Assembly (NCBI RefSeq): GCF_032051675.1
Contig: NZ_CP116968.1
Span: 3,286,001-3,350,000, forward strand
Direction of reading: 5' to 3'
Length of the DNA stretch: 64,000 bases
From: Candidatus Nitrospira neomarina
GTDB taxonomy: Bacteria; Nitrospirota; Nitrospiria; Nitrospirales; UBA8639
Every line of letters starts with the position of its first letter. Position 1 is the first letter of the stretch. Below the pieces are notes generated by a model. It did not search any database. It was given only the letters and a program-made list of their open reading frames with translations, and was not told where the DNA came from. The translations under genes were made by a program, and so were the position numbers. Shown in pieces: positions 46,761 through 55,285 of this stretch.

Positions 46761-47387
46761 TCAGCCCTTCGACACATCCTTCCCGGAATAGGCTGACTCC
46801 TGAAATACGACCCTCTTACCCAAAGGCAAATCAAACGTGCCCGTGGCTGAAATCTGTCCCCCTTCGCTGCTTTCCGTCACAAATTGAAACGTTCCGGTAA
46901 TATTACTATCACCGGGACCGGAACTGTTGGGAGCGAAATCCTCTAGAGTAATGGTCCCCTCGGTATTGGATTGGTATGAAATGGATCTTCCCTCTTCTAC
47001 CATTTCAACCTGCACCTCAAAATTTTCACCCACCCTCAACGGATCGGGTGTCACCAAATCATAATCGCCGGGCTGTGCCTCACCAGGGACTCGAAAAATT
47101 ATGAGAAACTCTCTTTTGTCATTCCTATCTGAATTGAGATTCGCAACCAAAAAGTAACCGGGGCGCACTCCAGTCACGGGGTCTCCTTCCTTGGGGGGCA
47201 GGTAGGTCACCACACCTGCCCCCGACACTTCACCACTCACAGATCCGGATAGGCTTGCGGTAAATCCTGACTGATCCACCTTAGGCTCTTGGGAAGCAGG
47301 GTCAGTGGATGAGTCCGAACATCCACTGCTGACAAGCAACATAATCAAGGCCGCTGTTTGTGCAAGAATCTGATACATTGCTGACAT
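46761..47387 (-). CDS. Lipoprotein of unknown function, 208 aa
   Basis: ATG 47387 (MSAMYQILAQ) has GGAGG six bases upstream. The signal peptide ends in lipobox LVSSGC, so Cys23 would carry the lipid. The mature part is beta-rich and Ser/Gly/Glu-rich (TASLSGSVSGEVSGAG, GTITLEDFAPNSSG, GTFQFVTESSEGGQISATGTF). It resembles small beta-sandwich lipoproteins with SGxxSGE repeats, but I know no named family. It lies upstream on the same strand, with a 373 bp repeat-containing gap before the lipase gene. Confidence 0.75.
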   Translation of the reverse strand: MSAMYQILAQTAALIMLLVSSGCSDSSTDPASQEPKVDQSGFTASLSGSVSGEVSGAGVVTYLPPKEGDPVTGVRPGYFLVANLNSDRNDKREFLIIFRVPGEAQPGDYDLVTPDPLRVGENFEVQVEMVEEGRSISYQSNTEGTITLEDFAPNSSGPGDSNITGTFQFVTESSEGGQISATGTFDLPLGKRVVFQESAYSGKDVSKG

Positions 47388-47504
47388 TTGCTCCCTCCCC
47401 AATTGCCCCTTTGGCCTCTCCCACTCTGAGAAACCGGATTGTATGTCGTTTGAGATATTATTCTTTATTAAAAAATCGAGTAGAGCGGGGATTAGGACAT
47501 TCTT

Positions 47505-47912
47505 TTATTGCGTTCGATTCAGTACCATCATGAATTCTTCCTTGAGGGCCGGGTCATTTTGAATTGATTGAAAAATTGTATTGTAGTCCTTGATGGTCAA
47601 TCCATGATCTGTCACGGCCTGACTCATCTTCCGGTTGGCCTCTTCTTGAAGAGCTTCACTTTTGGTGGGGTCACCTGCCTGGATGATTCGCTCCTTGTAG
47701 GACGTATGGATCTGGGAAATTTCCTTGTAGGCTCCAGCAAAGGGTTCAAGATTCGGCCCAATCAATTCCTTCTGCATATGTTGGGATTCAACTTTCTGAG
47801 GTTGGGCATTAACATTTTGCGCATGTACCACAGAAAAAAGTCCCAAGCCACATAGACTCGGAATCACTAGCAGCACACTCAATTTCTGTAAACTCGTTGC
47901 CATGGAATTCAT
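47505..47912 (-). CDS. DUF4168 family secreted protein, 135 aa
   Basis: ATG 47912 has GGAG seven bases upstream. A signal peptide is evident (LSVLLVIPSLCGLGLFSVVHA). The mature protein matches the DUF4168 pattern: LEPFAGAYKEISQIHTSYKERI, then EANRKMSQAVTDHGLTIKDYNTIFQSIQNDPALKEEF. These small helical proteins are probably periplasmic and their function is unknown. It precedes the lipoprotein gene at 46761 on the same strand by 117 bp. Confidence 0.85.
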   Translation of the reverse strand: MNSMATSLQKLSVLLVIPSLCGLGLFSVVHAQNVNAQPQKVESQHMQKELIGPNLEPFAGAYKEISQIHTSYKERIIQAGDPTKSEALQEEANRKMSQAVTDHGLTIKDYNTIFQSIQNDPALKEEFMMVLNRTQ

Positions 47913-48971
47913 ACCAGCTCTCCTTTGTTAGTTTGAATAAATATTCCCCAGCAAGCTGAGATCGAGTAACCGTTCATTCCTGTCAGGTCTTTTTATCTTT
48001 TAAAAACGGGAACGCCGCAAACTCAAGTAGGGGTCTCCCGAAAAATCATTTCCTCTTCTATAGCAATGAATGAGATAATAGGAACATGAAACCCATTCAT
48101 AACCATATTTTCCATCCCATACTGTTTCCTATAAGGCAAAAGCCAGGCCAAAATCAGCGGGCGGAGTAGGGAAGTATCGTTTTCTAGGGCATAACTTAAG
48201 TCAAGAACGCAAATTCCGCCTCGAGGGTTTATTTTTTGTTGATCCTGTTTTTTCCAGGCGTAGCGTAGGGAAGACCCTACGAAAGCACATGAAAATCCCT
48301 ACAGTTTCAAACGAAAATAAACTGGGAAAACGTGAATAGTCATTGGGCTTGTCCGCATTTAGAATCCATATTTTATCCATTGACATGGTATTTTTTTCTT
48401 TCGTACAGAGATCACTTTTGCATGCATTCCGTTGAAAAGAATTCTTCGTCCTATTCACAAAGGGAAAGCCCAAGAAGAAGTAGATGTATCTCAAAGGGAA
48501 TACGAGAATGGAGGAACCATACTCGATCAATGACGCTAGGCAGATTATCAAATGATATGAGATAGACTGAACCACATGCCCTAAAAGCCTCTCTTAATAA
48601 ATGACCCGGATGATTCTCGACATATAGGCATTTCCTCTCATATCTCTCGCCAACCTCTTGGCATGGATTATTTGACCAATAGCGTCATCACAGAAAAGTA
48701 TGGGAAGGGCGGGCGATTTGACTACCGAGTATCTCTTTTCGCAAGAAAACCACGACTGCATGCTATTTGGGAATACCTGGCATGATTGAGGGGGATAATC
48801 GGGAAAACCAGGAAAATGGTGAGGAGCATTCGTCAACCCAGTATGAGTCCAAATGCGATAAATCCTTCTCTGCAATTCCTTCCTGGATCTGCCTGCAAAT
48901 AACGGGGGAACGCTCTACTTCAATTTCAGAGACCACTTACCATTCGAACAGCGAATCATGCCACGCGACGA
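47913..48971. other. 1 kb intergenic gap
   Basis: No convincing gene. CGTAGGG (48264-48270) and CCCTACG (48275-48281) form a perfect seven-pair hairpin with a four-base loop and no T-run. Open frames of 60-124 codons here have poor composition and no ribosome-binding sites. Confidence 0.45.
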
Positions 48972-50381
48972 CTACGCGATAATTTCATAACACGGCTTGA
49001 AGTTCTGTTGATCAATTTTCATGCGATGCTGATTGACGAAGGATTGCAGGAGTTCATCCATGAGTTTCATAATCATTGAATCCCCGTGTATGGTAAATGG
49101 CCCATTTTTTTCAATAGCATTGAGCACTTGGGACTTCACATGGCCGGCGACAATTCCTGAAAATGCCCGACGCAAATTCGCGGCCAACATATGGATGGGT
49201 TGGTCGACATGGAGATTCAATTGCGCCATCGACTCATGTGTGGGCTCAAACGGTTTTTGAAATTCATGGTCGATGGTTAGATGCCAGTTGAAATAGAAGG
49301 CGTCATGGGTCCGTTTTCGAAATTCCCGTACGCGTTGTATGCCTGTTGTCATTTCATAGGCCCCACGCTGAGGATCGTCAATGATAATTTGATATCGTTG
49401 CGCGGCTTGAGGTCCGAGCGTTTGCTTGATAAAGGTATCAATCGTTCCAAAATAGCTGGCACTGCCTTTGGGGCCGGTAAAGATAAGCGGAAAGGGCACC
49501 TCATTATTGTTTGGGTGCAACAGAACGCCGAGGAGGTACAGAATCTCTTCCAAGGTCCCCGCCCCGCCGGGAAATACGATAAACCCATGTCCGACACGCA
49601 CAAACGCTTCAAGGCGTTTTTCAATATCCGGCATGATAACCAGTTCATTCACAATGGGGTTCGGGGCTTCAGCCGTAATGATGCCCGGTTCCGTAATGCC
49701 CAAATATCGCCCGTTTTTGATACGTTGTTTCGCGTGAGCGATCGTGGCTCCCTTCATCGGTCCCTTCATCGCCCCTGGCCCACAACCCGTGCAAATATCC
49801 ATGGAACGCAAACCTAGTTGATGTCCCACTTCTTTCGTGTAACGATATTCCACCTCGCTGATCGAATGGCCTCCCCAGCACACCACCAAATGTGGATCAT
49901 CAACAGAATGAATGATCTCGGCGTTCCGTAAGATATGGAAAATCGCATTGGTGATCCCATTGGATGTTGTTAAATCAAATTTTTTATTGTGATGGATTTC
50001 GTTATGGACATAGATGATGTCACGTAGCACCGAAAAGAGATGCTCTTTGATCCCTTGAATAATCTTCCCATCCACAAACGCACTGGCCGGAGCATTGATG
50101 AGCTCAAGCTTCACTCCGCGATCCCGTTGCTCCAAGGCAATGTCGAAATCTGCATAGCGCGCGAAAAATGCTTTCGTGTCGTCCGTATCATTGCCACTCG
50201 TCAGAACCGCTAAGGCACTGCTTCTGAAAATTTCATGAAGGCCGCCCTCACTGGTCTCCCTGAGCTTCTCAACTTCATGCTGCGATAGCATGTGCATTGA
50301 GGTATCCGGAGTGATGCTCACACTCACGCCCTGACCTGAGGATGTGCGCTTCGACGTTATGTACTCTCGATTGTTTTCCAT
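48972..50381 (-). CDS. ppnN: Pyrimidine/purine nucleotide 5'-monophosphate nucleosidase, 469 aa
   Basis: The protein is collinear with E. coli PpnN (YgdH): MDMLSQ-EV-like start (MHMLSQHEVEKL), RDRGVKLELINAPASAFVDGKII, VVCWGGHSI, LDICTGCGPGAM-type block (MDICTGCGPGAMKGPMKGA), MPDIEKRLEAFVR, the LOG-family loop FPGGAGTLEE, and the C-terminal ANLRRAFSGIVAGHVK and HRMKIDQQNFKPCYEI. It hydrolyses nucleoside monophosphates to base and ribose-5-phosphate; the E. coli enzyme is controlled by (p)ppGpp. Together with adenine deaminase and Hpt it adds to purine salvage, though the genes are not clustered. Confidence 0.95.
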   Translation of the reverse strand: MENNREYITSKRTSSGQGVSVSITPDTSMHMLSQHEVEKLRETSEGGLHEIFRSSALAVLTSGNDTDDTKAFFARYADFDIALEQRDRGVKLELINAPASAFVDGKIIQGIKEHLFSVLRDIIYVHNEIHHNKKFDLTTSNGITNAIFHILRNAEIIHSVDDPHLVVCWGGHSISEVEYRYTKEVGHQLGLRSMDICTGCGPGAMKGPMKGATIAHAKQRIKNGRYLGITEPGIITAEAPNPIVNELVIMPDIEKRLEAFVRVGHGFIVFPGGAGTLEEILYLLGVLLHPNNNEVPFPLIFTGPKGSASYFGTIDTFIKQTLGPQAAQRYQIIIDDPQRGAYEMTTGIQRVREFRKRTHDAFYFNWHLTIDHEFQKPFEPTHESMAQLNLHVDQPIHMLAANLRRAFSGIVAGHVKSQVLNAIEKNGPFTIHGDSMIMKLMDELLQSFVNQHRMKIDQQNFKPCYEIIA

Positions 50382-50590
50382 TCTTGCGCCCTAACTCTTA
50401 GTCAAATGAGAGCCATTTTTGTGTGAACGTTGCCCAATGCTGGCCACGAGGAAGAGGTCAATTTATCATACCAACGTGTTCAGGCTCCATGGGCGGTGTC
50501 AGAACACGCTCTATTGCGCAATGAAATGGGAACACATCCTGCAAAATATACCGTGCCACGATTATGTAGAGGATCTGGAAAATCCGTTGA

Positions 50591-50991
50591 GTTATTCAGC
50601 ATCTCAGTTTTGCCAATACAGAAAAATCCCTATTTGACCGTCTGGGAGGCAATGATGCCATCTCCGCCGTCATTGATGTTCTTTTGATAAAGGCTTGGGA
50701 CGACCCGGTGGTCGGTCGGTTTTTTGTGGGAATGGGAACTGACATCCGGAATCAATTACGCCAAAAAAGTTAACACCTCTTGTGCTTTCACAAGGGGAAC
50801 CCTGCCAGAAGATCATTCGACCACTAGAACCGACCCATAAGGGTTTGAGAATCACCAACACGGAGTTCGATATCCTGGTTAACCATTCGGCTGCGACACT
50901 CAAAGAATTTAAAGTGCCTGAACGGGAACATAACGTGGTGATGGTCAAAATCGGCAATCTGCGATCCTATTTTGTTGAACGGAAAAGTTAA
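50591..50991 (+). pseudogene. Frameshifted group 1 truncated haemoglobin gene
   Basis: One frame encodes KSLFDRLGGNDAISAVIDVLL...DDPVVGRFFVGMGTDIRNQLRQKS and stops at TAA 50771. The overlapping -1 frame continues through THKGLRITNTEFDILVNHSAATLKEFKVPEREHN to the end at 50991. Joined, these give the layout of a ~125-residue 2-over-2 (trHbN-type) haemoglobin. The break is at an A6 run (50763-50768), so a one-base indel explains it. There is also no ATG or GTG at the expected start; the frame meets TGA just upstream. Alternatives are a sequence error in the homopolymer or slippage. Confidence 0.82.
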
Positions 50992-51114
50992 AAAGCATAT
51001 CGGGGTATCCGGGTCATGTCATGTCCTGCCTTTGAGGCCCGCGCTCATGGCGTGCAAGTTCAGATCCTCATACACCTTCCAACAATATGGAGAGCTTTTT
51101 TTCCGTGAGTCTGC

Positions 51115-51876
51115 TTAGGAACTACGCAACCAGGTTAATCGTTGGCGATCATCCTCATACTGTGGGAGCCGATAGGTCAGATCGATTTGCACGACACGCT
51201 CCATGCAGCGAATCGCCGAGAAGTGATCATTTCGCTCAATGTAGACGGCAGCCAGTAGACGCAAGGCTCCTGCCTCCCCCGTACTATGTCCCAGCTTGAT
51301 GAAATGTTCAGTCGCATTATTGAGACAGGCCTCGGCCCGTGTAAGATTGCCCAGATGAAAAAATGTTTTTCCAAGTTGCCCATAGGTGGTAGCCAGGCCG
51401 TCTTCATTTCCGACTTTGCGGTGGTAGTCTAAGGCCGTATGAAAGGCTTGAATGGCAGGTTCGGACCGATGTAACTTCAATTCTTGCAGGGCCAGATTGC
51501 TATATAAAATTCCCAACGCCCGGTCATGGCCTAAAGGGGTCAAATAATCTATAGCTTCCAAATAGAACGCGTGAGCCGTTTCCGGTTCACCCCTATCGGC
51601 TTTGAGACTTCCTAAATTCACCAGGGTTTCCCCGATCGCATGCCCTTCTTGCAAGGTTCGTTGAATTTCCAGGACTTCTCGATAACAGGCCTCGGCTTGT
51701 TCATAGAGTCCTAACAAGGCGCTGACATTTCCCAGATTACCCAAAGCATCTGACAAAGCCTTGGGTGATTCCAGCCGTCTTGCCTCTGCGGTAGCCTGTT
51801 CATAGCACTCGCGCGCTTTTGACAGATCGCCACGATGGAGGAAAATTTCGCCGAGACGAGAAGCAGAGCTGGCCAT
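51115..51876 (-). CDS. Tetratricopeptide repeat protein, 253 aa
   Basis: The whole protein is TPR solenoid, about six repeats of ~40 residues in the tetratricopeptide-12/NPHP3 style: LGEIFLHRGDLSKARECYEQA, LGNVSALLGLYEQAEACYREV, LGSLKADRGEPETAHAFYLEA, LALQELKLHRSEPAIQAFHTA, LGKTFFHLGNLTRAEACLNNA, AAVYIERNDHFSAIRCMERV. No catalytic domain or signal peptide. Likely a protein-binding scaffold in the cytosol; partner unknown. Confidence 0.88.
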   Translation of the reverse strand: MASSASRLGEIFLHRGDLSKARECYEQATAEARRLESPKALSDALGNLGNVSALLGLYEQAEACYREVLEIQRTLQEGHAIGETLVNLGSLKADRGEPETAHAFYLEAIDYLTPLGHDRALGILYSNLALQELKLHRSEPAIQAFHTALDYHRKVGNEDGLATTYGQLGKTFFHLGNLTRAEACLNNATEHFIKLGHSTGEAGALRLLAAVYIERNDHFSAIRCMERVVQIDLTYRLPQYEDDRQRLTWLRSS

Positions 51877-52127
51877 GATAGCAATGAAAATCCCGTAACA
51901 ATTGTTCAGTTCTCAAACGAAAGCCGGTTAAACATACATCCTGACCGACTCTCTAGGCTTGTCCCTGCCTGAAAACCTATGACCGGTAAACGCGCCTTAG
52001 CAAGATTACACCATTTCTCTGACAAGGATCAGAAAGACCTCATCGGATCGAAAGGCTGTTGCGACATTCAGTCTGAACAGCGTCCCATTCACATTGGTCT
52101 GTCCGGAGCCCACTCGGCCTAAAAACA

Positions 52128-52163
52128 CAACAGCCGAGTCCAGACATCTGGACTCGGCTGTTG
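52128..52163 (-). terminator. Very strong rho-independent terminator behind the HU gene
   Basis: CAACAGCCGAGTCCAG (52128-52143) and CTGGACTCGGCTGTTG (52148-52163) form a perfect 16 bp stem with a four-base loop. On the minus strand it is followed by TGTTTTTAGG, which fits intrinsic termination of transcripts from the HU gene. Confidence 0.85.
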
Positions 52164-52179
52164 AGAGAAATTCAAAATA

Positions 52180-52201
52180 AAAAGGCAGGGCCACGCCTTT
52201 T
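52180..52201 (-). terminator. Second, smaller terminator hairpin behind the HU gene
   Basis: On the minus strand AAAAGGC pairs with GCCTTTT around GTGGCCCT and runs into TTTTTATTTT. It lies between the HU stop at 52269 and the longer hairpin at 52128, giving tandem terminators. Confidence 0.6.
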
Positions 52202-52268
52202 CATTCATTCAAACCAACCGGCTTAGAGAGGGGAAAGCCGACAGGATCATGCCTTGAGAAGGGTAACG

Positions 52269-52559
52269 TTACTTTTTAACCCCCAAGATCGCATCTTTAG
52301 CCGCCTTGGCTACGCGGAACTTCACGACACGTTTGGCTGGGATTTTAATCGCAGCTCCAGTTTGGGGATTTCTGCCCATTCTGGCTTTTCGGTGTGCAAG
52401 GACCAACTTGCCGATTCCAGGTACCACAAACGCATTTTTGGCTTCCTTGTAAGCCAACGCAGCAAAATCATCAAGAATTTGCGTGGCAATTTTCTTGGTA
52501 ACATCCGCTTTTTTAGCCAGGTGATCGGCAATCTGCGACTTTGTCATGGCCTTTCCCAT
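52269..52559 (-). CDS. HU family histone-like DNA-binding protein, 96 aa
   Basis: ATG 52559 (MGKAMTKSQ) is spaced eight bases from GGAGG; ATG 52565 two codons earlier is too close to it. The HU/IHF fold is clear: MTKSQIADHLAKKADVTKKIATQILDDF (first helices), then the beta arm with GIGKLVLAHRKARMGRNPQTGAAIKIPAKRV, including the conserved RNPQTG and the arm-tip Pro. It bends and compacts DNA as a dimer. It appears as a single-gene transcript with tandem terminators. Confidence 0.94.
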   Translation of the reverse strand: MGKAMTKSQIADHLAKKADVTKKIATQILDDFAALAYKEAKNAFVVPGIGKLVLAHRKARMGRNPQTGAAIKIPAKRVVKFRVAKAAKDAILGVKK

Positions 52560-52894
52560 ACACATTTCCTCCTCATTTGAATTGTTTTAGTAAGAGACAC
52601 CATTTGTTGATTCTAAAATTCCAAGGAAGGGTTGCCTTGTCTGTCATTTTGGAAGAAGGGTTTAACGCGGGAACACCTCTCCCTTCTGTCACAACGGCGG
52701 CAGAGTCTACCGAATGCCTCAAAAACTGTCAACAAAAAACAAGCCCAGTGCGGCGAATATTCTTTTGTCATAAGTTTCCCAATGACTTTTCTGTCTTGCT
52801 GCCTCGGCTTTTGTCACGGTAAAGTAGCCGAAAGACCCATTTTACATACTTTAATCATTCGTGCAATTGGCACAACACACACGAGGCATCGATC

Positions 52895-53497
52895 ATGGCA
52901 AAAGAATTACCTGTTATCCCATTCCCCAAACAATCAGAATCCTCAGAACAAGAAGAACTGATATATTCCAGGGTGTTTTGCACGCGGGAGGATAGCCCAC
53001 CCCTGAAGTTGCTTCTGGACTTTCTCAAATCCAAAAATCAGGTTCCACTCATTCCCAAAATGGACCCGGCCGCCCTGGAAGATTGGGACTGGCTCCATGT
53101 ATCCCTTGGGTATAGCCGGGAGAGAAAGCCCATCCGCTTATTTTGCTTGCGTGACCGGGGTACCTATCAGGACGTGTTTGAGGGAGAAAAAACCTCATTT
53201 TTCAACCGCATATCTGTCTTTGATGATATCGAAGCCGGGATTGCCCGGGAATGTATTTCAAAAGCCCGCTTCATTGCCACCACTCAATTGGTGAAAAAAG
53301 ATATGACTGATGAGGGCTATGATTTTAACGGATGGATTCTGGAATTTTTTCAAGAAAACTGCAATGGCATTGTGCAAATCGACGGACAGGGATTTTATTC
53401 TCCGAAGGGCGAACTCATTGTGGACATGGAAGAAGTCGCTGAAACTGGGGATGATATAGCGCCTACACCCAAGACTGATACCGAATCATTGGCCTAA
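52895..53497 (+). CDS. Hypothetical cytosolic protein, 200 aa
   Basis: ATG 52895 has GAGG eight bases upstream. The protein is acidic with no signal peptide or membrane segment. Noticeable stretches are VFCTREDSPPLKLLLDFLKSKN, WDWLHVSLGYSRERKPIRLFCLRD, YDFNGWILEFFQENCNGIVQIDGQGFYSP, and a Thr/Asp/Pro tail. It reads like a single compact alpha/beta domain. I do not recognise a family. It is divergent from the HU gene and convergent with the amidohydrolase gene. Confidence 0.75.
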   Translation: MAKELPVIPFPKQSESSEQEELIYSRVFCTREDSPPLKLLLDFLKSKNQVPLIPKMDPAALEDWDWLHVSLGYSRERKPIRLFCLRDRGTYQDVFEGEKTSFFNRISVFDDIEAGIARECISKARFIATTQLVKKDMTDEGYDFNGWILEFFQENCNGIVQIDGQGFYSPKGELIVDMEEVAETGDDIAPTPKTDTESLA

Positions 53498-53528
53498 GAC
53501 ACGTTCAATCCTGCTCTGAAGAAGAGCC

Positions 53529-54836
53529 TCACGAAGAGCTTGACTCGAGGGCCAACTCCACGCAATCCGGAAAGGTCCGTTGCCTCATACCCGAAAGTCC
53601 ATTGCGATAACCCCAGCCATCTTTTAACACCTCAAGAAGGGCTCCGTATTCAAATCGTGACGGATCCTCCACCACATCTTCCCTGCAGATCAAAATATCG
53701 GCGCGTTTCCCTTCCAATAGTGTTCCTGTATCGGTTTGTCCAAGTTGATCCGCCGCCAACCCCGTCGCTCCGAACCATGCCGCCAGAGGCGGTATGCCCT
53801 CTGCGATCAATGCCACCAACTCCATGTAATTCCGGCCATGCATATCGGGTAATACCGGATCAGTGCCAGCCAACAATTTGAGCCCGCTAGCTTGCGCAGA
53901 TTTGACTGCCTGAGCATGGCTCTCGGCCACCTGCTGAACTTTGGCGCGAATGAAGGCATTGAACCCCTCTGACTGAGCCAATTTTTGCCCTACCCATGCA
54001 GTCGGAGTCACCACACACCCCTTCGCATAGGCCAATTCGGCCAGGTCCTCATTCATAAATGAAATGTGTTGGATATCCTTCACTCCAGCCTGAATGGCCA
54101 ACTTGATGCCATTTCGACTATGGGCATGGGCCGCCACATACATCCCCCGCCCAGCCGCTTCGTCACAGATCGCTTCCATTTCCTCAAGAGTAAAATCCCG
54201 ATGTTCCAAATGGTCGGTAGGAGACACCACACCCGGGCTGGCACAAATTTTCACAAGATCGCCCCCGCAGGCGGCAATCTCTCTTACCCGCTTTCGGCAT
54301 TCCCACGGCCCATCGACGATACTGGACGGACGACCGGGACCAGCAGGCCACAAACGGGAAAGCTCCCCACAGCACCGGTCCGGCCCTCGAAAATCCGCAT
54401 GCCCTCCAGTAGTGGAGAGCATGCAAATGGCCAACTTGAGACGTGGACCCAACATCACCCCCTGATCCACGAGTCGTTTCAGAACAGAGGTGGCTCCACC
54501 CACATCACGCAGGGTCGTCACGCCTCCCTGAACGAGGGTGCGATATAAGATACGTTCAGCCCAAAACGGGGCTTCCGGTGAATTCATTCGGTCCAGTTCA
54601 GCACTTCCCACTCCCCAAAGTGTCACATGCCCATGACAGTCGATAAGTCCTGGAGTGACGGTATAGGTTGCACAGTCGATCCGGTGGACATCAGATCCCT
54701 GAGGACGAGCGGGGTTATGAGGAGAAACGGCCTTGATGGTTCCATCATCTATCCACACATCAACTCGTTCGTGAATAGACCTGGATGTTGCGGACGTCCC
54801 ATCATAGAGTTTGTGTATATTTGAGAGAACAATCAT
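53529..54836 (-). CDS. Metal-dependent amidohydrolase (imidazolonepropionase/prolidase-like), 435 aa
   Basis: ATG 54836 follows AGAGG by six bases. The family layout is complete: an N-terminal beta sandwich, TPGLIDCHGHVT with the metal HxH (~residues 68-70), GDLVKICASPG whose Lys is the likely carboxylated bridge, AAHAHS, IQHISF, AGTDP with the catalytic Asp, and a C-terminal LLEGKRADILIC. Members of this amidohydrolase subgroup include Xaa-Pro dipeptidases and imidazolonepropionase-like enzymes. The exact substrate is not readable and no hut genes adjoin it. Cytosolic, no signal peptide. Confidence 0.9.
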   Translation of the reverse strand: MIVLSNIHKLYDGTSATSRSIHERVDVWIDDGTIKAVSPHNPARPQGSDVHRIDCATYTVTPGLIDCHGHVTLWGVGSAELDRMNSPEAPFWAERILYRTLVQGGVTTLRDVGGATSVLKRLVDQGVMLGPRLKLAICMLSTTGGHADFRGPDRCCGELSRLWPAGPGRPSSIVDGPWECRKRVREIAACGGDLVKICASPGVVSPTDHLEHRDFTLEEMEAICDEAAGRGMYVAAHAHSRNGIKLAIQAGVKDIQHISFMNEDLAELAYAKGCVVTPTAWVGQKLAQSEGFNAFIRAKVQQVAESHAQAVKSAQASGLKLLAGTDPVLPDMHGRNYMELVALIAEGIPPLAAWFGATGLAADQLGQTDTGTLLEGKRADILICREDVVEDPSRFEYGALLEVLKDGWGYRNGLSGMRQRTFPDCVELALESSSS

Positions 54837-55285
54837 CACATTCCTCTCTTCAAGATATAAATCTTATGAATCCTCCACTTTGTCTTTACCGTATGTCCGT
54901 CAATATCTGCAACACATTCGATCAGGCTCCTTCCTGGACGACTCCTCCGGACAAGCAGGGGATGTTTGGCGCCCCTTTCTGAGCGTCCCTTATTCTGGTC
55001 GCGTTCATTTTTTAACACCTGGTAATCAATCACATCAATAACATTTGGTGGCATTGAAATTTTGCGGATTCATCATAAACATGATAATCTTCGAAGATAT
55101 TGACTTATCTCTTTCTCTATTCATGAGAGACACATTTGTCAGTTATGTTTTCTTTCGGAATACCTCTCGAAGTTTTTCACCATTGGTCTAAAACTAGAAA
55201 TCATCATTTCCTCAATACGGTTATCGCAACGAATTTCCCATCCGCTTGAGGGATAACCTTCACATCACATGAGGTGTAGCCAGGC
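54837..55285. other. Intergenic gap upstream of gcvP
   Basis: No gene found. I looked for a glycine riboswitch leader before gcvP and did not see the characteristic paired aptamer sequences. Confidence 0.5.

Noticed and set aside
48201-48575. 124-codon minus-strand frame in the 1 kb gap
   Set aside because: Atypical composition with no motif and no ribosome-binding site.
50763-50770. Programmed -1 frameshift in the haemoglobin gene
   Set aside because: The A6 run is not in the phase of a classic A_AAA_AAG slippery heptamer, and the start codon is also missing, so decay or a sequence error is simpler.
54837-55285. Glycine riboswitch before gcvP
   Set aside because: Characteristic aptamer motifs were not found.
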